Below, one piece after another: positions 17,291 to 26,052 of a stretch of DNA of 47,926 nt. Made by a program: the position numbers and the translations under genes. Each line of letters begins with the position of its first letter. Position 1 is the first letter of the stretch. Under the pieces are notes generated by a model that saw nothing but the letters and a program-made list of their open reading frames with translations, was not told the DNA's origin and did no database searches. The stretch is from Deferribacteres bacterium. GTDB taxonomy: Bacteria; Zhuqueibacterota; Zhuqueibacteria; Zhuqueibacterales; Geothermadaptataceae. Location: positions 1-47,926 of the forward strand of contig JACKDF010000015.1 of NCBI GenBank assembly GCA_020633655.1. Direction: 5' to 3'.

Positions 17291-19675
17291 TTAGTGCAAC
17301 CTGGTGACTTTTCTAACAATTCTGTGCCCCTGTGTTTCTACGACGATAAAATAAAGCCCAACCGGCCAACGGCTGCAATCTATTTCCACAAACTGTGTTC
17401 CGTAATCCTGTGGAAATAGACTTCCTTCTGAAATCATCCTGCCACGAATATCGTGCACCGTGAGTCTTACTTTTTCTCCAGCCTTTGCAGCGATACCAAT
17501 TTGAAAACTATTTTTTGCCGGATTCGGGAATGGAGTGGTTATTTGTAAAATCGTGCCTGCAAATTGTCCATTCTGGTTTTCTGTAATACCGGAGGTATTG
17601 TTCGCAAACCCAGGTGTTGCTGTTTGGAAAAAATCCCAGGCGTCAGCGCCATCCGTTACTCGTCCGAGGGAAACGTTGGCCCACAAAGGCCCGAAGGAAA
17701 GGGAATCGATGACGAAGTTACCCTCACTTGTCGGAGCGTACAACCCGAGAAATTCGCCCTCACGGCTGATTTTAAAATTAGCGTGCAGTGGTCCCTGACT
17801 CCCATCCTCATCAGCCCAGATAAGCAGAAATCCACCAGCAGTGATATTTGTATCCGGCAGCATCCATTTGGTGTGGTTATCAGGATTGTCGGAAAGGAAC
17901 ATACCGGCCAAATTCACACTGCTGTCGGAAGGATTATACAGCTCGATCCAGTCGTCATATTCACCGGCTTCATCAACCAGCGTAGAATCGTTGGCAGCCA
18001 TAAATTCATTGATCACGACAGGATAAGATACGTTTTCGTTCGTGGCGAAAAGTTGTACGGGATCACCAGGTGCATTTGGAGGAAAGATGCTCCACGCTCC
18101 TGCGGCTCCTTTTGCTCGTACAAAGAGATGCATGCTTTCATTTTTCTGCAAGGTGGGTAATTGAGCGGACCAAAGGACTTCTCCCACTCCTGCGGGACTT
18201 TGGTCGGCATCACGTGCAAGATTCAATACCTGTTGTGTACCTTCGTTTATTTGATACACGCATTCAACATCCTCGATAACATCGCTGGAGCTGATGCTGC
18301 AACTCACTTTTACTTGTTCACCGATGACAGGAAATTCATTAGACAGTGACAAGTCGAGGATTTGTAATGGCAGTGGTCCCGTTTTTAACTGGCTCCGCGC
18401 TGTTGCAATGCGGCGGTCGATATAATCGTAAAGTCCGTATTTTACATGGGCACCGGAAGCTGTTGTCAGGGCATTTTCCCAGTCGTCGTTGTAGGTAAAA
18501 TAGTAGGGATACAACGGATAAAAAGGATCAACCTGAACGAACAAGCGCGCGTCGGCACGCCAGGTTTGTAAGTAGCTGTCTTGCGCTGATTTTTGAAAAA
18601 TTCCGTTTATTAATTCATTTATATAGTGTGAATACAGGTTTTTATAGGCTGGAATAGCCAGAATGCGGGTAACCAGCGGGCGCGGTTCATTCTCATTTCC
18701 AAATGTATAAATATTTCGTGCAGCCCAGTCAATGTTAAACCAGTCGATGCCGTAAGTGTTGTCGTAATCGTACGGGATAAATTCAAATTTGTCCGAGCGC
18801 AGGTTGTGGTAGAGGTAATAATTATTTTTATTGAACCAATAATCGTCCCACATACCGACCAGTGTATTGAGAGCGAGAAAACGCATGAACATGGGCACAT
18901 TAAAGACTTCCTCGATGCGTTGTGCGAACGTTTGGTCGTCAGCGAGATTGATGAATTCGACGAAGTTTTTCAAATCGCTGTAGTCATCGGCTTCGGTATT
19001 GGTTTTCAGATCGTATATTCGGCGACCACCACTTTCTTCCTTATAGTTGTTTTGGTCCGGAATTCTCAAATCTGCGGGCCAGAGGCATTTGTAAAGATTA
19101 CCCAGGGGGCCGTCGTAACGTGCTTTCACGAATTCGTCATCGATATGCTCGACGAGTACATAAAGTCCAAAATAGTTGTTGTTGATGAATAAAACGGCAT
19201 ACGTGCTGCGACTCGCCGGTATTTCTGCCAGTTCGAATAATTTCCAGCTAATCATTGAGCGCAGAATGGATGGATCGTTGTGTTCGCCGTTAATGTTGAG
19301 TTTCTCGAGTCCGTAAAAATCCCGGCCTTTAACGAATTCGTTGATATCGACTTTGAAGGATTTTTTGTGAGAACCACGCGATGTATTGCCACGCAACCGG
19401 AAACCGACATTTTCTAAAGTATCCCCGGCAATTTCATTATTTTTAAAAGACATCGTCGCGGTGAACAAACTGTCGCTATCTTTGTTCTCCTCTGCGAGAA
19501 TATAGGACAGGTAATCCGGTCGGATTTGAATGCGAATTTCGGCAATCCCTGGTGCAGCGAATATTTTCGCACTTTCTTCGAAATAACGATTTTGGGCGGC
19601 TATCTGTGGATTATATATGAGGGAAAGAACATAACTTCCCGCTAAAAATACCAATTGAAAATGTTTGTTTTTCAT
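17291..19675 (-). CDS. Secreted CotH kinase-family protein with lamin-tail domain and T9SS sorting tail
   Basis: CotH proteins are atypical protein kinases; the Bacillus member phosphorylates spore-coat proteins. The 794-residue product has an N-terminal signal peptide (to about residue 28). A CotH domain follows (about 40-345) with GFRLRGNTSRGSHKKSFKVD and the metal-binding motif DYDNTYG (303-309). After a linker with Ig-like sequence comes a lamin-tail domain (about 550-660: VVINEFMAANDS, DDWIELYNPSD). It ends in a type A T9SS sorting tail (about 710-794: FPNPAKNSF, VHDIRGRMIS, PVGLYFIVVETQGHRIVRKV). So it is exported across the outer membrane and probably attached to the surface or released. 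It begins seven bases after rsmE ends, on the same strand. Confidence 0.88.
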   Translation of the reverse strand: MKNKHFQLVFLAGSYVLSLIYNPQIAAQNRYFEESAKIFAAPGIAEIRIQIRPDYLSYILAEENKDSDSLFTATMSFKNNEIAGDTLENVGFRLRGNTSRGSHKKSFKVDINEFVKGRDFYGLEKLNINGEHNDPSILRSMISWKLFELAEIPASRSTYAVLFINNNYFGLYVLVEHIDDEFVKARYDGPLGNLYKCLWPADLRIPDQNNYKEESGGRRIYDLKTNTEADDYSDLKNFVEFINLADDQTFAQRIEEVFNVPMFMRFLALNTLVGMWDDYWFNKNNYYLYHNLRSDKFEFIPYDYDNTYGIDWFNIDWAARNIYTFGNENEPRPLVTRILAIPAYKNLYSHYINELINGIFQKSAQDSYLQTWRADARLFVQVDPFYPLYPYYFTYNDDWENALTTASGAHVKYGLYDYIDRRIATARSQLKTGPLPLQILDLSLSNEFPVIGEQVKVSCSISSSDVIEDVECVYQINEGTQQVLNLARDADQSPAGVGEVLWSAQLPTLQKNESMHLFVRAKGAAGAWSIFPPNAPGDPVQLFATNENVSYPVVINEFMAANDSTLVDEAGEYDDWIELYNPSDSSVNLAGMFLSDNPDNHTKWMLPDTNITAGGFLLIWADEDGSQGPLHANFKISREGEFLGLYAPTSEGNFVIDSLSFGPLWANVSLGRVTDGADAWDFFQTATPGFANNTSGITENQNGQFAGTILQITTPFPNPAKNSFQIGIAAKAGEKVRLTVHDIRGRMISEGSLFPQDYGTQFVEIDCSRWPVGLYFIVVETQGHRIVRKVTRLH

Positions 19676-19682
19676 CTGCTTT

Positions 19683-20441
19683 TTACCTGTTATCCAATTG
19701 ATTCAGAAGCAATGCAGCGGCAACAAGTCCTGCCGTTTCGCTTCGTAGTCGGGTTGGCCCAAGATGCAAAAACCGGTAACCGGATGCAATCGCTTTTTCC
19801 AGTTCATCCTCGGAGAAGCCACCTTCCGGTCCAATGAGCAGGAGAGCAGATTTTACCTGGGGTATTTCGGCCTGGCTCGACCAGGTTATTGCGTTACCTG
19901 GTACTGGCGCATGCGCAATGAAAGTGATATCGAACTGATTCGTGGCGCTAAGTATTTCCTCAAAGGTGCGGAGTTCCTGCATGGCCGGAAGCTGGCTTCG
20001 CCCACATTGTTTCATCGCAGCAAGGAGTATTTTTTGCCAGCGCTCGGATTTTAGTTTGTTGGGGAAAAGTTCGGTGTATTGTGTTTGCATCGGCCAAATT
20101 TCGCTGGCTCCGATTTCAACAGCTTTTTCGAGAAACCACTCAAACCGGTTGAGCTTTGGTATCGCTTGCGCAATAGTCACCTTGAACTGGGGTTCACCCA
20201 TCTCCATAATCACATTTTGGATTGTAAGAATGGATCGCTGTTTTTCGATGGCCGATATCTCACAATCGAAGGTACGGCCGTCCCCGCTGGTTACAAAAAT
20301 CTGATCGCCTGCTTGATGGCGCAGCACTTTGAAAAGATGACGATGCTCTTCATCTCGTAAAAGCAACGGCTGCCCGATGGCGTTTTCATGCTCAAGGGGG
20401 CACTGTGACGGGGAAACATAAAAAAATTCGTTTCGAGACAT
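19683..20441 (-). CDS. rsmE: 16S rRNA m3U1498 methyltransferase
   Basis: RsmE methylates N3 of U1498 in helix 44 of 16S rRNA using AdoMet, in assembled 30S subunits. The 252-residue protein has the SPOUT-fold motifs: EWFLEKAVEIGASEIWP, the knot segment LLIGPEGGFSEDEL, and LGPTRLRSETAGLVAAALL at the C-terminus. The N-terminal PUA-like domain carries HLFKVLRHQAGDQI. Length is usual. It is the first gene of a two-gene minus-strand unit with the CotH-type gene seven bases downstream; there is no obvious functional link, and the CotH gene may simply use this promoter. It is divergent from the TetR gene. Confidence 0.95.
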   Translation of the reverse strand: MSRNEFFYVSPSQCPLEHENAIGQPLLLRDEEHRHLFKVLRHQAGDQIFVTSGDGRTFDCEISAIEKQRSILTIQNVIMEMGEPQFKVTIAQAIPKLNRFEWFLEKAVEIGASEIWPMQTQYTELFPNKLKSERWQKILLAAMKQCGRSQLPAMQELRTFEEILSATNQFDITFIAHAPVPGNAITWSSQAEIPQVKSALLLIGPEGGFSEDELEKAIASGYRFLHLGPTRLRSETAGLVAAALLLNQLDNR

Positions 20442-20680
20442 GTTATTTCCGCTTTTAAATATGTGGTCTACTCACTACACTAAATTTTTGATCGAATAAA
20501 CTGCGATTAAATAATAAACATTCACGATCTTCGTGTGATTAGTGGTTAAAATTAAAAATTTGCCTGTAATTTACACAATGTTTCTTAATTTCGTGGGCTT
20601 CGTATTGCCTTAAATTACCATTCTGAACCAATATTAAAATTTCAAACTTTCTTCTTGCAAAAATCTTTGGAAATGTTAAA

Positions 20681-20696
20681 GTAAGTAATCACTTAC
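20681..20696. promoter_or_regulatory. Palindromic operator upstream of the TetR gene
   Basis: GTAAGT-AATC-ACTTAC is a perfect 6+6 bp inverted repeat, 16 bases before the tetR start. A possible promoter (TTGCAA at 20655, TAAAGT at 20677) would be covered by it. The position is typical for TetR autoregulation. Confidence 0.6.
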
Positions 20697-20712
20697 ATAA
20701 AAGGAGAATGCA

Positions 20713-21276
20713 GTGCCACGGATTGCAACAAAAAAAAATGATATTCTCCATGCTGCCCTCGCTTTGTTTATGAAAAAGGGAATTCGGGCGACGACAACTA
20801 AAGATATCGCCATGCGGGCAGATATTTCCGAAGGCACAATTTACCGCCACTTCGAAAGCAAAGATGAACTGGCGAATCAGGTCTTTGAAAAAACCAGCCG
20901 GGTGCTTTATAATTTTTTAAAAGAAAAATTAGCCCTTTTTACAAAACCCGAGGAGCAGCTGAATTGCTATGTGCGCAGTCTTTTTGATTTTGCCCGTAAA
21001 GATCATAAAAAGTACAGTTTTCTTTTTGCGGCCCACCAAACCGAATTACGACGTCAAACCCGTAAGAAAACAAAACATATTGATCTTTTAGTGGAAATTA
21101 TAATCCTGGGTCAGGAGCAGGGCGTTTTCCGGGCCGTTGATCAGCATTTGGCTGCAACGATGGTACTTGGTACTATCACGCAAACAATTTTTTATTTGAA
21201 GAACGGCGATATCAAAGTGAATTTTGCCGATATTGTGCCTGAAGTGCAGGCGAGTTGCTTAAAAATTTTAAATTAA
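20713..21276 (+). CDS. TetR/AcrR-family transcriptional regulator
   Basis: The 187-residue protein has an N-terminal helix-turn-helix of TetR type (about 8-55: HAALALFMKKGIRATTTKDI, then ISEGTIYRHFESKDEL) and a helical C-terminal ligand/dimer domain without a recognisable ligand signature. The start is GTG at 20713 with AAGGAG at 20701-20706; an ATG at 20708 is in another frame. A perfect palindrome lies just upstream, so it probably represses itself. The next gene, a ferredoxin on the same strand 125 bases downstream, has a weaker inverted repeat in its leader (AAAAGT-GT-ACTTTT, 21323-21336) and may be a target. The true inducer and regulon are unknown. Confidence 0.9.
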   Translation: MPRIATKKNDILHAALALFMKKGIRATTTKDIAMRADISEGTIYRHFESKDELANQVFEKTSRVLYNFLKEKLALFTKPEEQLNCYVRSLFDFARKDHKKYSFLFAAHQTELRRQTRKKTKHIDLLVEIIILGQEQGVFRAVDQHLAATMVLGTITQTIFYLKNGDIKVNFADIVPEVQASCLKILN

Positions 21277-21401
21277 TACATAACAAAATCACGTGGTTCC
21301 GAATGGAGAGAGGGGGAAGTTAAAAAGTGTACTTTTGGACTGCCCTTTAGAAAAGCTGAAATTTGGAATCCACACAAACTGAAAATCAATGGGAGTAAAA
21401 A

Positions 21402-21680
21402 ATGGCGTACATTATTGCCCAACCCTGTGTCGATGTCAGAGACCGTGCATGCGTTGATGTGTGCCCCGTCGATTGTATTTACGAAGTAGAAGATACACAA
21501 CTGAGCGAAGGCGATGAAGCTTACAAAGCGATGTTGTATATCCATCCTGAAGAATGCATCGATTGCGGCGCCTGCGAACCGGAATGCCCTGTCGAAGCGA
21601 TTTTCCCCGAAGATGAAGTGCCGGAACAATGGGAAGATTACATCGGCTTCACGTATAAAGCATTCGGTGTTGAGCGATAA
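21402..21680 (+). CDS. fdxA: 7Fe ferredoxin ([3Fe-4S]/[4Fe-4S])
   Basis: A small soluble electron carrier of 92 residues, close in layout to Thermus and mycobacterial seven-iron ferredoxins. The first cysteine group is C9, C17, C21, C25 (CVDVRDRACVDVCPVDCIYE), lacking the cysteine that would complete a CxxCxxC motif, so this cluster is most likely [3Fe-4S]. The second group is CIDCGACEPECP, supplying the [4Fe-4S] ligands. The segments IHPEECIDCGACEPECP and EDEVPEQWEDYI match the family. A ribosome-binding site GGGAG lies just upstream. An intrinsic-terminator-like hairpin follows. The redox partner cannot be inferred from neighbours. Confidence 0.93.
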   Translation: MAYIIAQPCVDVRDRACVDVCPVDCIYEVEDTQLSEGDEAYKAMLYIHPEECIDCGACEPECPVEAIFPEDEVPEQWEDYIGFTYKAFGVER

Positions 21681-21710
21681 CGCCAGGCCTTTGCTTGTGA
21701 GATTTTGACG

Positions 21711-21750
21711 GAAAGTTTGCGTACAAAACGAGGCGCAAACTTTCTCTCTT
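21711..21750 (+). terminator. Terminator after the ferredoxin gene
   Basis: An 11-bp perfect stem (GAAAGTTTGCG at 21711-21721 with CGCAAACTTTC at 21734-21744), a 12-base loop, followed by a pyrimidine-rich TCTCTT. The T-run is weak. Confidence 0.55.
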
Positions 21751-21838
21751 CCCTGAGGCGGATTTGTAGGCCTTTCTTTTAATCCTGCTTGTCGTTACCG
21801 GTGCGTATGGGTATAACCAATCTTTTTCATGAAAAGAT

Positions 21839-24313
21839 ATGAAAACTCCCGTCAAACATATTTTCCTGCCGCTGACAATCATTATTTTGAGCTTAACTGG
21901 TACGATTACCAGTCTTAACCGAGCCAGCCTGCCCTTCAAAGTTTCAACAGAAAACAACCATAAACTCGCGATTATCTCGATAACGGAGGAAAGTGCCGCG
22001 GGTGAGTTTCTGATTGGTGATGTAATTATCGAGTATCATGGACAAAAAATCGATTCACACAAATCGCTGGAATTGATGACCGACGGGGAAAATATTGGTG
22101 ATTCTGCCTTGATTGTAGTAAACCGGCAGGGAAAAGAAATTAGTATTCGCACTACTTTAATTCCATTTTATTCCCTTCGTTATCAAATCATCACCATTCC
22201 CTTTGGCATGCTCTTTTTGTTGTTGGGAATTTTTGTGAATCGCAGGCAGCCGCACAAAAAAGAAGCGCGGTATTTTTATTATGCGATGCTTTCGATCACA
22301 GTCATGTATTTTTTCCCCTGGCGGCCGTATAACCTGAATCCTGTTGGCCTGGCACAGTTTCTCCAGTTTGTCTATCTCTCGGCGTATGCAGCAACCCCGG
22401 TGGTTTTCCTCCATTTTGCGACCATCTTTCCTCAGGAAAAGAAACGAAAACCGAGGACGCTTTTTTTCATTGTACCCATATATTTCAGCCTGTTTGTGAT
22501 TTGGTTAAACATTGCTTATGCCATTGCTACTTTGCACTCTTCTTTCCTCTGGTACCAGCGTTTTTCCTTCTGGTTTAATGGATTCCGCGCCTCCTTTTCG
22601 CTTTGCCTGCTACTTGCTTTGGGTCTCTTTTTCCATTCCTATTTTAAGGCCAGAGAAGAGGAAGACCGCCGCAAATTGCGCTGGATTCTTCTGGGATTCG
22701 CAATCGGTTCTTTTGCCATCATTTTTTTGTGGACGATTCCGCAAATTATTATGTCGCATGGATTGGTGTCGGAGGAAATAGTCCTTTTAATTTGCGCCAT
22801 AGTACCGGTAAATTTTGCTATTTCGATTCTGCGCCACCATATTCTTGATATCGATGTAATTTTTAACCGCAGTGTCGTCTACACTCTCATTTTATTCGTC
22901 ATTGCTGCGATTTATGCCCTCGCCATCGGGACGCTGGCATTTTTTGTTACGACGATGACCGTGCAGCTCTCCATCGTGCTTTCCGCGGTCATTGCCGTCG
23001 GTATTGCCATCATCTTTGAGCCTCTGCGCAAAAAAATCCAGCATTTTGTTGATAAAACGTTTTTTCGCGTCCGTTACGATTACCGTGAGGCCACCGTCGC
23101 CCTCGGTGAAAAATTAAAACAATGCCTGACAATTACCGAGACTGGAACGGCTTTGTGGCAACATATCGAGTCGACATTTTTACCAGAATTTGGTGCTATT
23201 TATTTTTTTAAAAAACAGACGCAAAAATTTGAACTGATCATAGCACATCACTTACCTGAGCAGGTTGCGGGGCCGGAAGAATGGCAGAGTTTATTCTCAC
23301 ATTCCCCCCAAACACAGGTTTTTGCTCATTGTCGCTTTGTCGAAAACCATAGTGAAATTATGGAACTCCCACGAAATGAAAACCTGCAAAGGAAAACAGC
23401 ACTCCTTCTTTTTTTGCATGATGAAAAAAAAGAAATTCTCGGTATGGTGCAGTTGGGGCCGAAAAAGTCCGGCTTTCGTTTTAGCATAGAAGATGTGGAT
23501 TTGCTGCGTGCCAGTGCGACGCAGGTGGCGCAGACGGTGGAGCGCATTGTGTTGCAGCAGGAATTGTTCTATGAGAAAGCCCTGGCGCAACAGCTGGATG
23601 AACTGAGCAAAGCGAAAAGCCAGTTTATTTCCTCCGTAACCCATGAATTGAAAACGCCGTTAACCTCGATAAAAATGTTTGCCGAATTGTTGGGTGCTAA
23701 AAATCTATCTGAAGAAAAAATCAAAGAGTATAGCACAATAATCGAAGGTGAGGCGGACCGGCTGAACCGGCTTATCAGCACAGTGCTCGATTTCGCAAAA
23801 ATCGAACGTGGCACCAAGGTTTTCAACTTTCAGCAAGTAGAGTTGAACGAACTCATTCGCACCACATTGTTGCTGTTTGCCTATATCTTTAAAATGGAGA
23901 ATTTTGCTGTGCAGGTTGATTTCGCTTCGCAAAATGTCCATCTATCCGCGGATCCCGACGGGCTGGTTCAAATCGTAAATAATCTCGTTGCAAATGCTAT
24001 GAAATATTCCCTTGAATCACGAAGTTTGCGTATTGCTACGGGAGAAATAAATGGCTATGCTTTTCTTGAAGTCGAGGATCAGGGGATCGGGATTGCAGAG
24101 GAAGAACTGGAAAAGATATTTCAGCCTTTCTATCGCGCGCAGAACAAACAGGCTCAGCGGATTAGCGGTGCGGGACTTGGATTACAGGTCGTAAAAAATA
24201 TTGTTGATGCCCATAACGGCCGAATCGAAATCAAAAGCAAACCAGGTAAGGGAAGCACTTTTACCATCTTTTTACCGATGGAGGCTGCAATTGAAAAGAA
24301 TTCTCATAATTGA
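21839..24313 (+). CDS. PDZ/multi-TM/GAF sensor histidine kinase
   Basis: An 824-residue sensor kinase. A first membrane segment (about 7-25) leads to an extracytoplasmic PDZ-like domain (about 40-105: IGDVIIEYHGQKIDS). About eight to nine further membrane segments follow (112-394), then a cytoplasmic GAF-like domain (about 425-570). The HisKA domain carries the phospho-acceptor His602 in SSVTHELKTPLTS. The ATPase domain has an N box (NNLVANAMKYS), G1 (DQGIGI) and G2 (GAGLGLQVVKNI). A PDZ domain in the sensor part suggests recognition of exposed protein C-termini or envelope peptides; this is inference. The response regulator gene overlaps the last 23 bases, so the pair is translationally coupled. 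No close named homologue is recognised. Confidence 0.9.
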   Translation: MKTPVKHIFLPLTIIILSLTGTITSLNRASLPFKVSTENNHKLAIISITEESAAGEFLIGDVIIEYHGQKIDSHKSLELMTDGENIGDSALIVVNRQGKEISIRTTLIPFYSLRYQIITIPFGMLFLLLGIFVNRRQPHKKEARYFYYAMLSITVMYFFPWRPYNLNPVGLAQFLQFVYLSAYAATPVVFLHFATIFPQEKKRKPRTLFFIVPIYFSLFVIWLNIAYAIATLHSSFLWYQRFSFWFNGFRASFSLCLLLALGLFFHSYFKAREEEDRRKLRWILLGFAIGSFAIIFLWTIPQIIMSHGLVSEEIVLLICAIVPVNFAISILRHHILDIDVIFNRSVVYTLILFVIAAIYALAIGTLAFFVTTMTVQLSIVLSAVIAVGIAIIFEPLRKKIQHFVDKTFFRVRYDYREATVALGEKLKQCLTITETGTALWQHIESTFLPEFGAIYFFKKQTQKFELIIAHHLPEQVAGPEEWQSLFSHSPQTQVFAHCRFVENHSEIMELPRNENLQRKTALLLFLHDEKKEILGMVQLGPKKSGFRFSIEDVDLLRASATQVAQTVERIVLQQELFYEKALAQQLDELSKAKSQFISSVTHELKTPLTSIKMFAELLGAKNLSEEKIKEYSTIIEGEADRLNRLISTVLDFAKIERGTKVFNFQQVELNELIRTTLLLFAYIFKMENFAVQVDFASQNVHLSADPDGLVQIVNNLVANAMKYSLESRSLRIATGEINGYAFLEVEDQGIGIAEEELEKIFQPFYRAQNKQAQRISGAGLGLQVVKNIVDAHNGRIEIKSKPGKGSTFTIFLPMEAAIEKNSHN

Positions 24314-24992
24314 AGACGATCCCGCCATTATGGCCGGATTGGTGGAAAGTTTAAAATCCGAGCATTACGAAGTGCTCACCGCGCGTGATGGCCAGCGTGG
24401 TTATGATACAGCCTGCACTGAAAATATCGATCTTATTCTTCTCGATTTGATGCTGCCACAAAAAAATGGCGAAGAAGTCTGTCGTGATTTACGCGCCCGT
24501 GGTGTCAGAACACCAATTGTAATATTGACGAGTAAAAGTCAGGAACTGGACAAAGTGCTGCTGCTCGAACTGGGCGCGGATGATTATGTGACCAAGCCAT
24601 TCAGTGTGCGCGAAATACTGGCACGGATCAAAGCTATTTTACGGCGGACAGGTGAGCACCAGAAATCACTGGATAGTTTTTCCTTTGCCGATTTCCATGT
24701 CGATTTTAAAAAACAGGAAGTGCGGCGAAGCAGCGGCGAGATTATACAACTCGGTGTCAAAGAGATGAAGATTCTCCAGTACTTTGCCGAGCACGAGGGG
24801 GAGGTCGTTTCCCGGGATGACTTGCTCGAAAATGTCTGGGGTTACGAGGCCTTTCCGACGACACGTACTGTTGATAATTACATGCTCAGTCTTCGTAAAA
24901 AAGTTGAAATTAATCCGGCCGATCCGCAGCATATCTTGACCGTGCATGCGGTGGGTTATAAGTTTGTTAAGGTGCCGAAAAGTGAAGAGTGA
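24291..24992 (+). CDS. OmpR/PhoB-family response regulator
   Basis: A 233-residue two-component regulator. The receiver domain (1-120) has the acidic pair in IIEDDP, the phospho-acceptor Asp52 in LILLDLMLP and the conserved lysine in DDYVTKPF. The C-terminal winged helix (about 135-230) contains LGVKEMKILQYF, SRDDLLENVWGYE, RTVDNYMLSLRKK and HAVGYKFVKV. I place the start at TTG 24291: GGAGG at 24280-24284 is six bases upstream, and the protein then begins with LKRILIIEDD, as expected. An earlier in-frame ATG at 24201 would add 30 non-homologous residues inside the kinase gene. It is coupled to the sensor kinase, and phased TGACAA repeats lie 60 bases downstream of its stop. Confidence 0.93.
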   Translation: MKRILIIEDDPAIMAGLVESLKSEHYEVLTARDGQRGYDTACTENIDLILLDLMLPQKNGEEVCRDLRARGVRTPIVILTSKSQELDKVLLLELGADDYVTKPFSVREILARIKAILRRTGEHQKSLDSFSFADFHVDFKKQEVRRSSGEIIQLGVKEMKILQYFAEHEGEVVSRDDLLENVWGYEAFPTTRTVDNYMLSLRKKVEINPADPQHILTVHAVGYKFVKVPKSEE

Positions 24993-25030
24993 CCAGAAAA
25001 TTGTAATACATTCTGCAACTTCTATTAGCT

Positions 25031-25070
25031 CAGACAAAATGCCTCACGTAATTTGACAATTCCATGACAA
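25031..25070 (+). promoter_or_regulatory. PHO-box-like phased direct repeats, probable response-regulator site
   Basis: TTGACAA (25053-25059), four bases, ATGACAA (25064-25070): a 7+4+7 direct repeat with 11-bp period, the geometry bound by PhoB/OmpR-type regulators. A third weaker copy, CAGACAA (25031-25037), is in phase 22 bp upstream. It sits between the regulator gene and the outer-membrane protein gene. Confidence 0.5.
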
Positions 25071-25133
25071 CAGTTTCCTCCTGTTGGCTAATTTAGAAAC
25101 ATGAAAAGCAGTTTTAAATGAATGGAGGCCGTC

Positions 25134-26018
25134 ATGAATTTCCGAATGTTTTTCTTATACGTCTTTTTCTTCACCACCGTATCGGTGGTGCCTGTTTTTG
25201 CCCAGCAGCCACTTCCATATTCCGGTGAATACACAATCCCTGATTCTACGGATCTGCAGATCATTGAAATGATGGATGGCACAAAACTGAAAGGCAAGAC
25301 CATTGCTATTTACGATTCAACGATTGTGTTTACTTCATCCCTTGGCGCGCTGACCCTGGAGAAGGCGAAAATTAAATCGTTCAGCACGATACAGTACCGG
25401 GAAAGTTCCCGAGGTGATTTGTGGTTTCGTAATCCCAACCGCACACGCTTGTTTTTTGCGCCCACCGGCCGCATGCTTTCCGAAGGTGAAGGCTATTTTT
25501 CAGATTATTACGTTTTTTTCCCGGGTATCGCTTATGGTTTTTCGAATCATTTTACTTTCGGCGGCGGATTCTCACTCATTCCGGGTGTGGGATTGAACAA
25601 GCAGGTATTTTATATCACGCCAAAAGTAGGCCTGGTGCAATCAAAAAAATTCAATGCTGCAGCAGGAGTTTTAGTGCTTAAAATACCAGATGAGGAAGAA
25701 GGTACTGCGGGCATAGCTTATGGCGTCGGAACCTGGGGAGGGGAAGACAACAATTTTACCTTGGGTGCAGGATATGGATTCGCCAACGGTGCCTGGGCCG
25801 ATAAACCAATGCTCGTCCTGGGATTTGAGACTCGAACAGGAGAGCGCACCTCTGTCGTTAGTGAGAACTGGATTTTCCCGGGAGTTGATTATCCCTTGAT
25901 TTCGCTGGGTATGCGATTTTTTGGGGAAAAAATGTCCGTTGATTTGGCCTTCTGGACAGTTTTAGGTGCAGACACGAACTTCATTGCACCGTACGTGGAT
26001 TTCGTTTATAATTTTTAA
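25134..26018 (+). CDS. Outer-membrane beta-barrel protein with N-terminal small beta domain
   Basis: A 294-residue exported protein of unknown function. A signal peptide is clear (FFLYVFFFTTVSVVPVFAQ). Residues about 30-90 form a short domain with MMDGTKLKGKTIAIYDSTIV and LGALTLEKAKIKSF, resembling SH3/Sm-like motifs often found before bacterial barrels. The remainder alternates short aromatic beta strands (VFFPGIAYGFSNHFTFGGGF, FTLGAGYGFANG, PYVDFVYNF) and ends in phenylalanine, as expected for an outer-membrane barrel. I choose the ATG at 25134, since GGAGG (25124-25128) is five bases upstream; the in-frame ATG at 25122 lies in front of that site. It follows the kinase/regulator pair and has PHO-box-like repeats in its promoter region. 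Confidence 0.75.
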   Translation: MNFRMFFLYVFFFTTVSVVPVFAQQPLPYSGEYTIPDSTDLQIIEMMDGTKLKGKTIAIYDSTIVFTSSLGALTLEKAKIKSFSTIQYRESSRGDLWFRNPNRTRLFFAPTGRMLSEGEGYFSDYYVFFPGIAYGFSNHFTFGGGFSLIPGVGLNKQVFYITPKVGLVQSKKFNAAAGVLVLKIPDEEEGTAGIAYGVGTWGGEDNNFTLGAGYGFANGAWADKPMLVLGFETRTGERTSVVSENWIFPGVDYPLISLGMRFFGEKMSVDLAFWTVLGADTNFIAPYVDFVYNF

Positions 26019-26052
26019 AGTTGGTGCAACGAATCTTAGAGTAAAATAGGAA

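Noticed and set aside
17564..18160. 198-codon plus-strand ORF opposite the CotH-type gene
   Set aside because: Antisense to the lamin-tail and T9SS-tail coding region; composition is that of a reverse-frame shadow.
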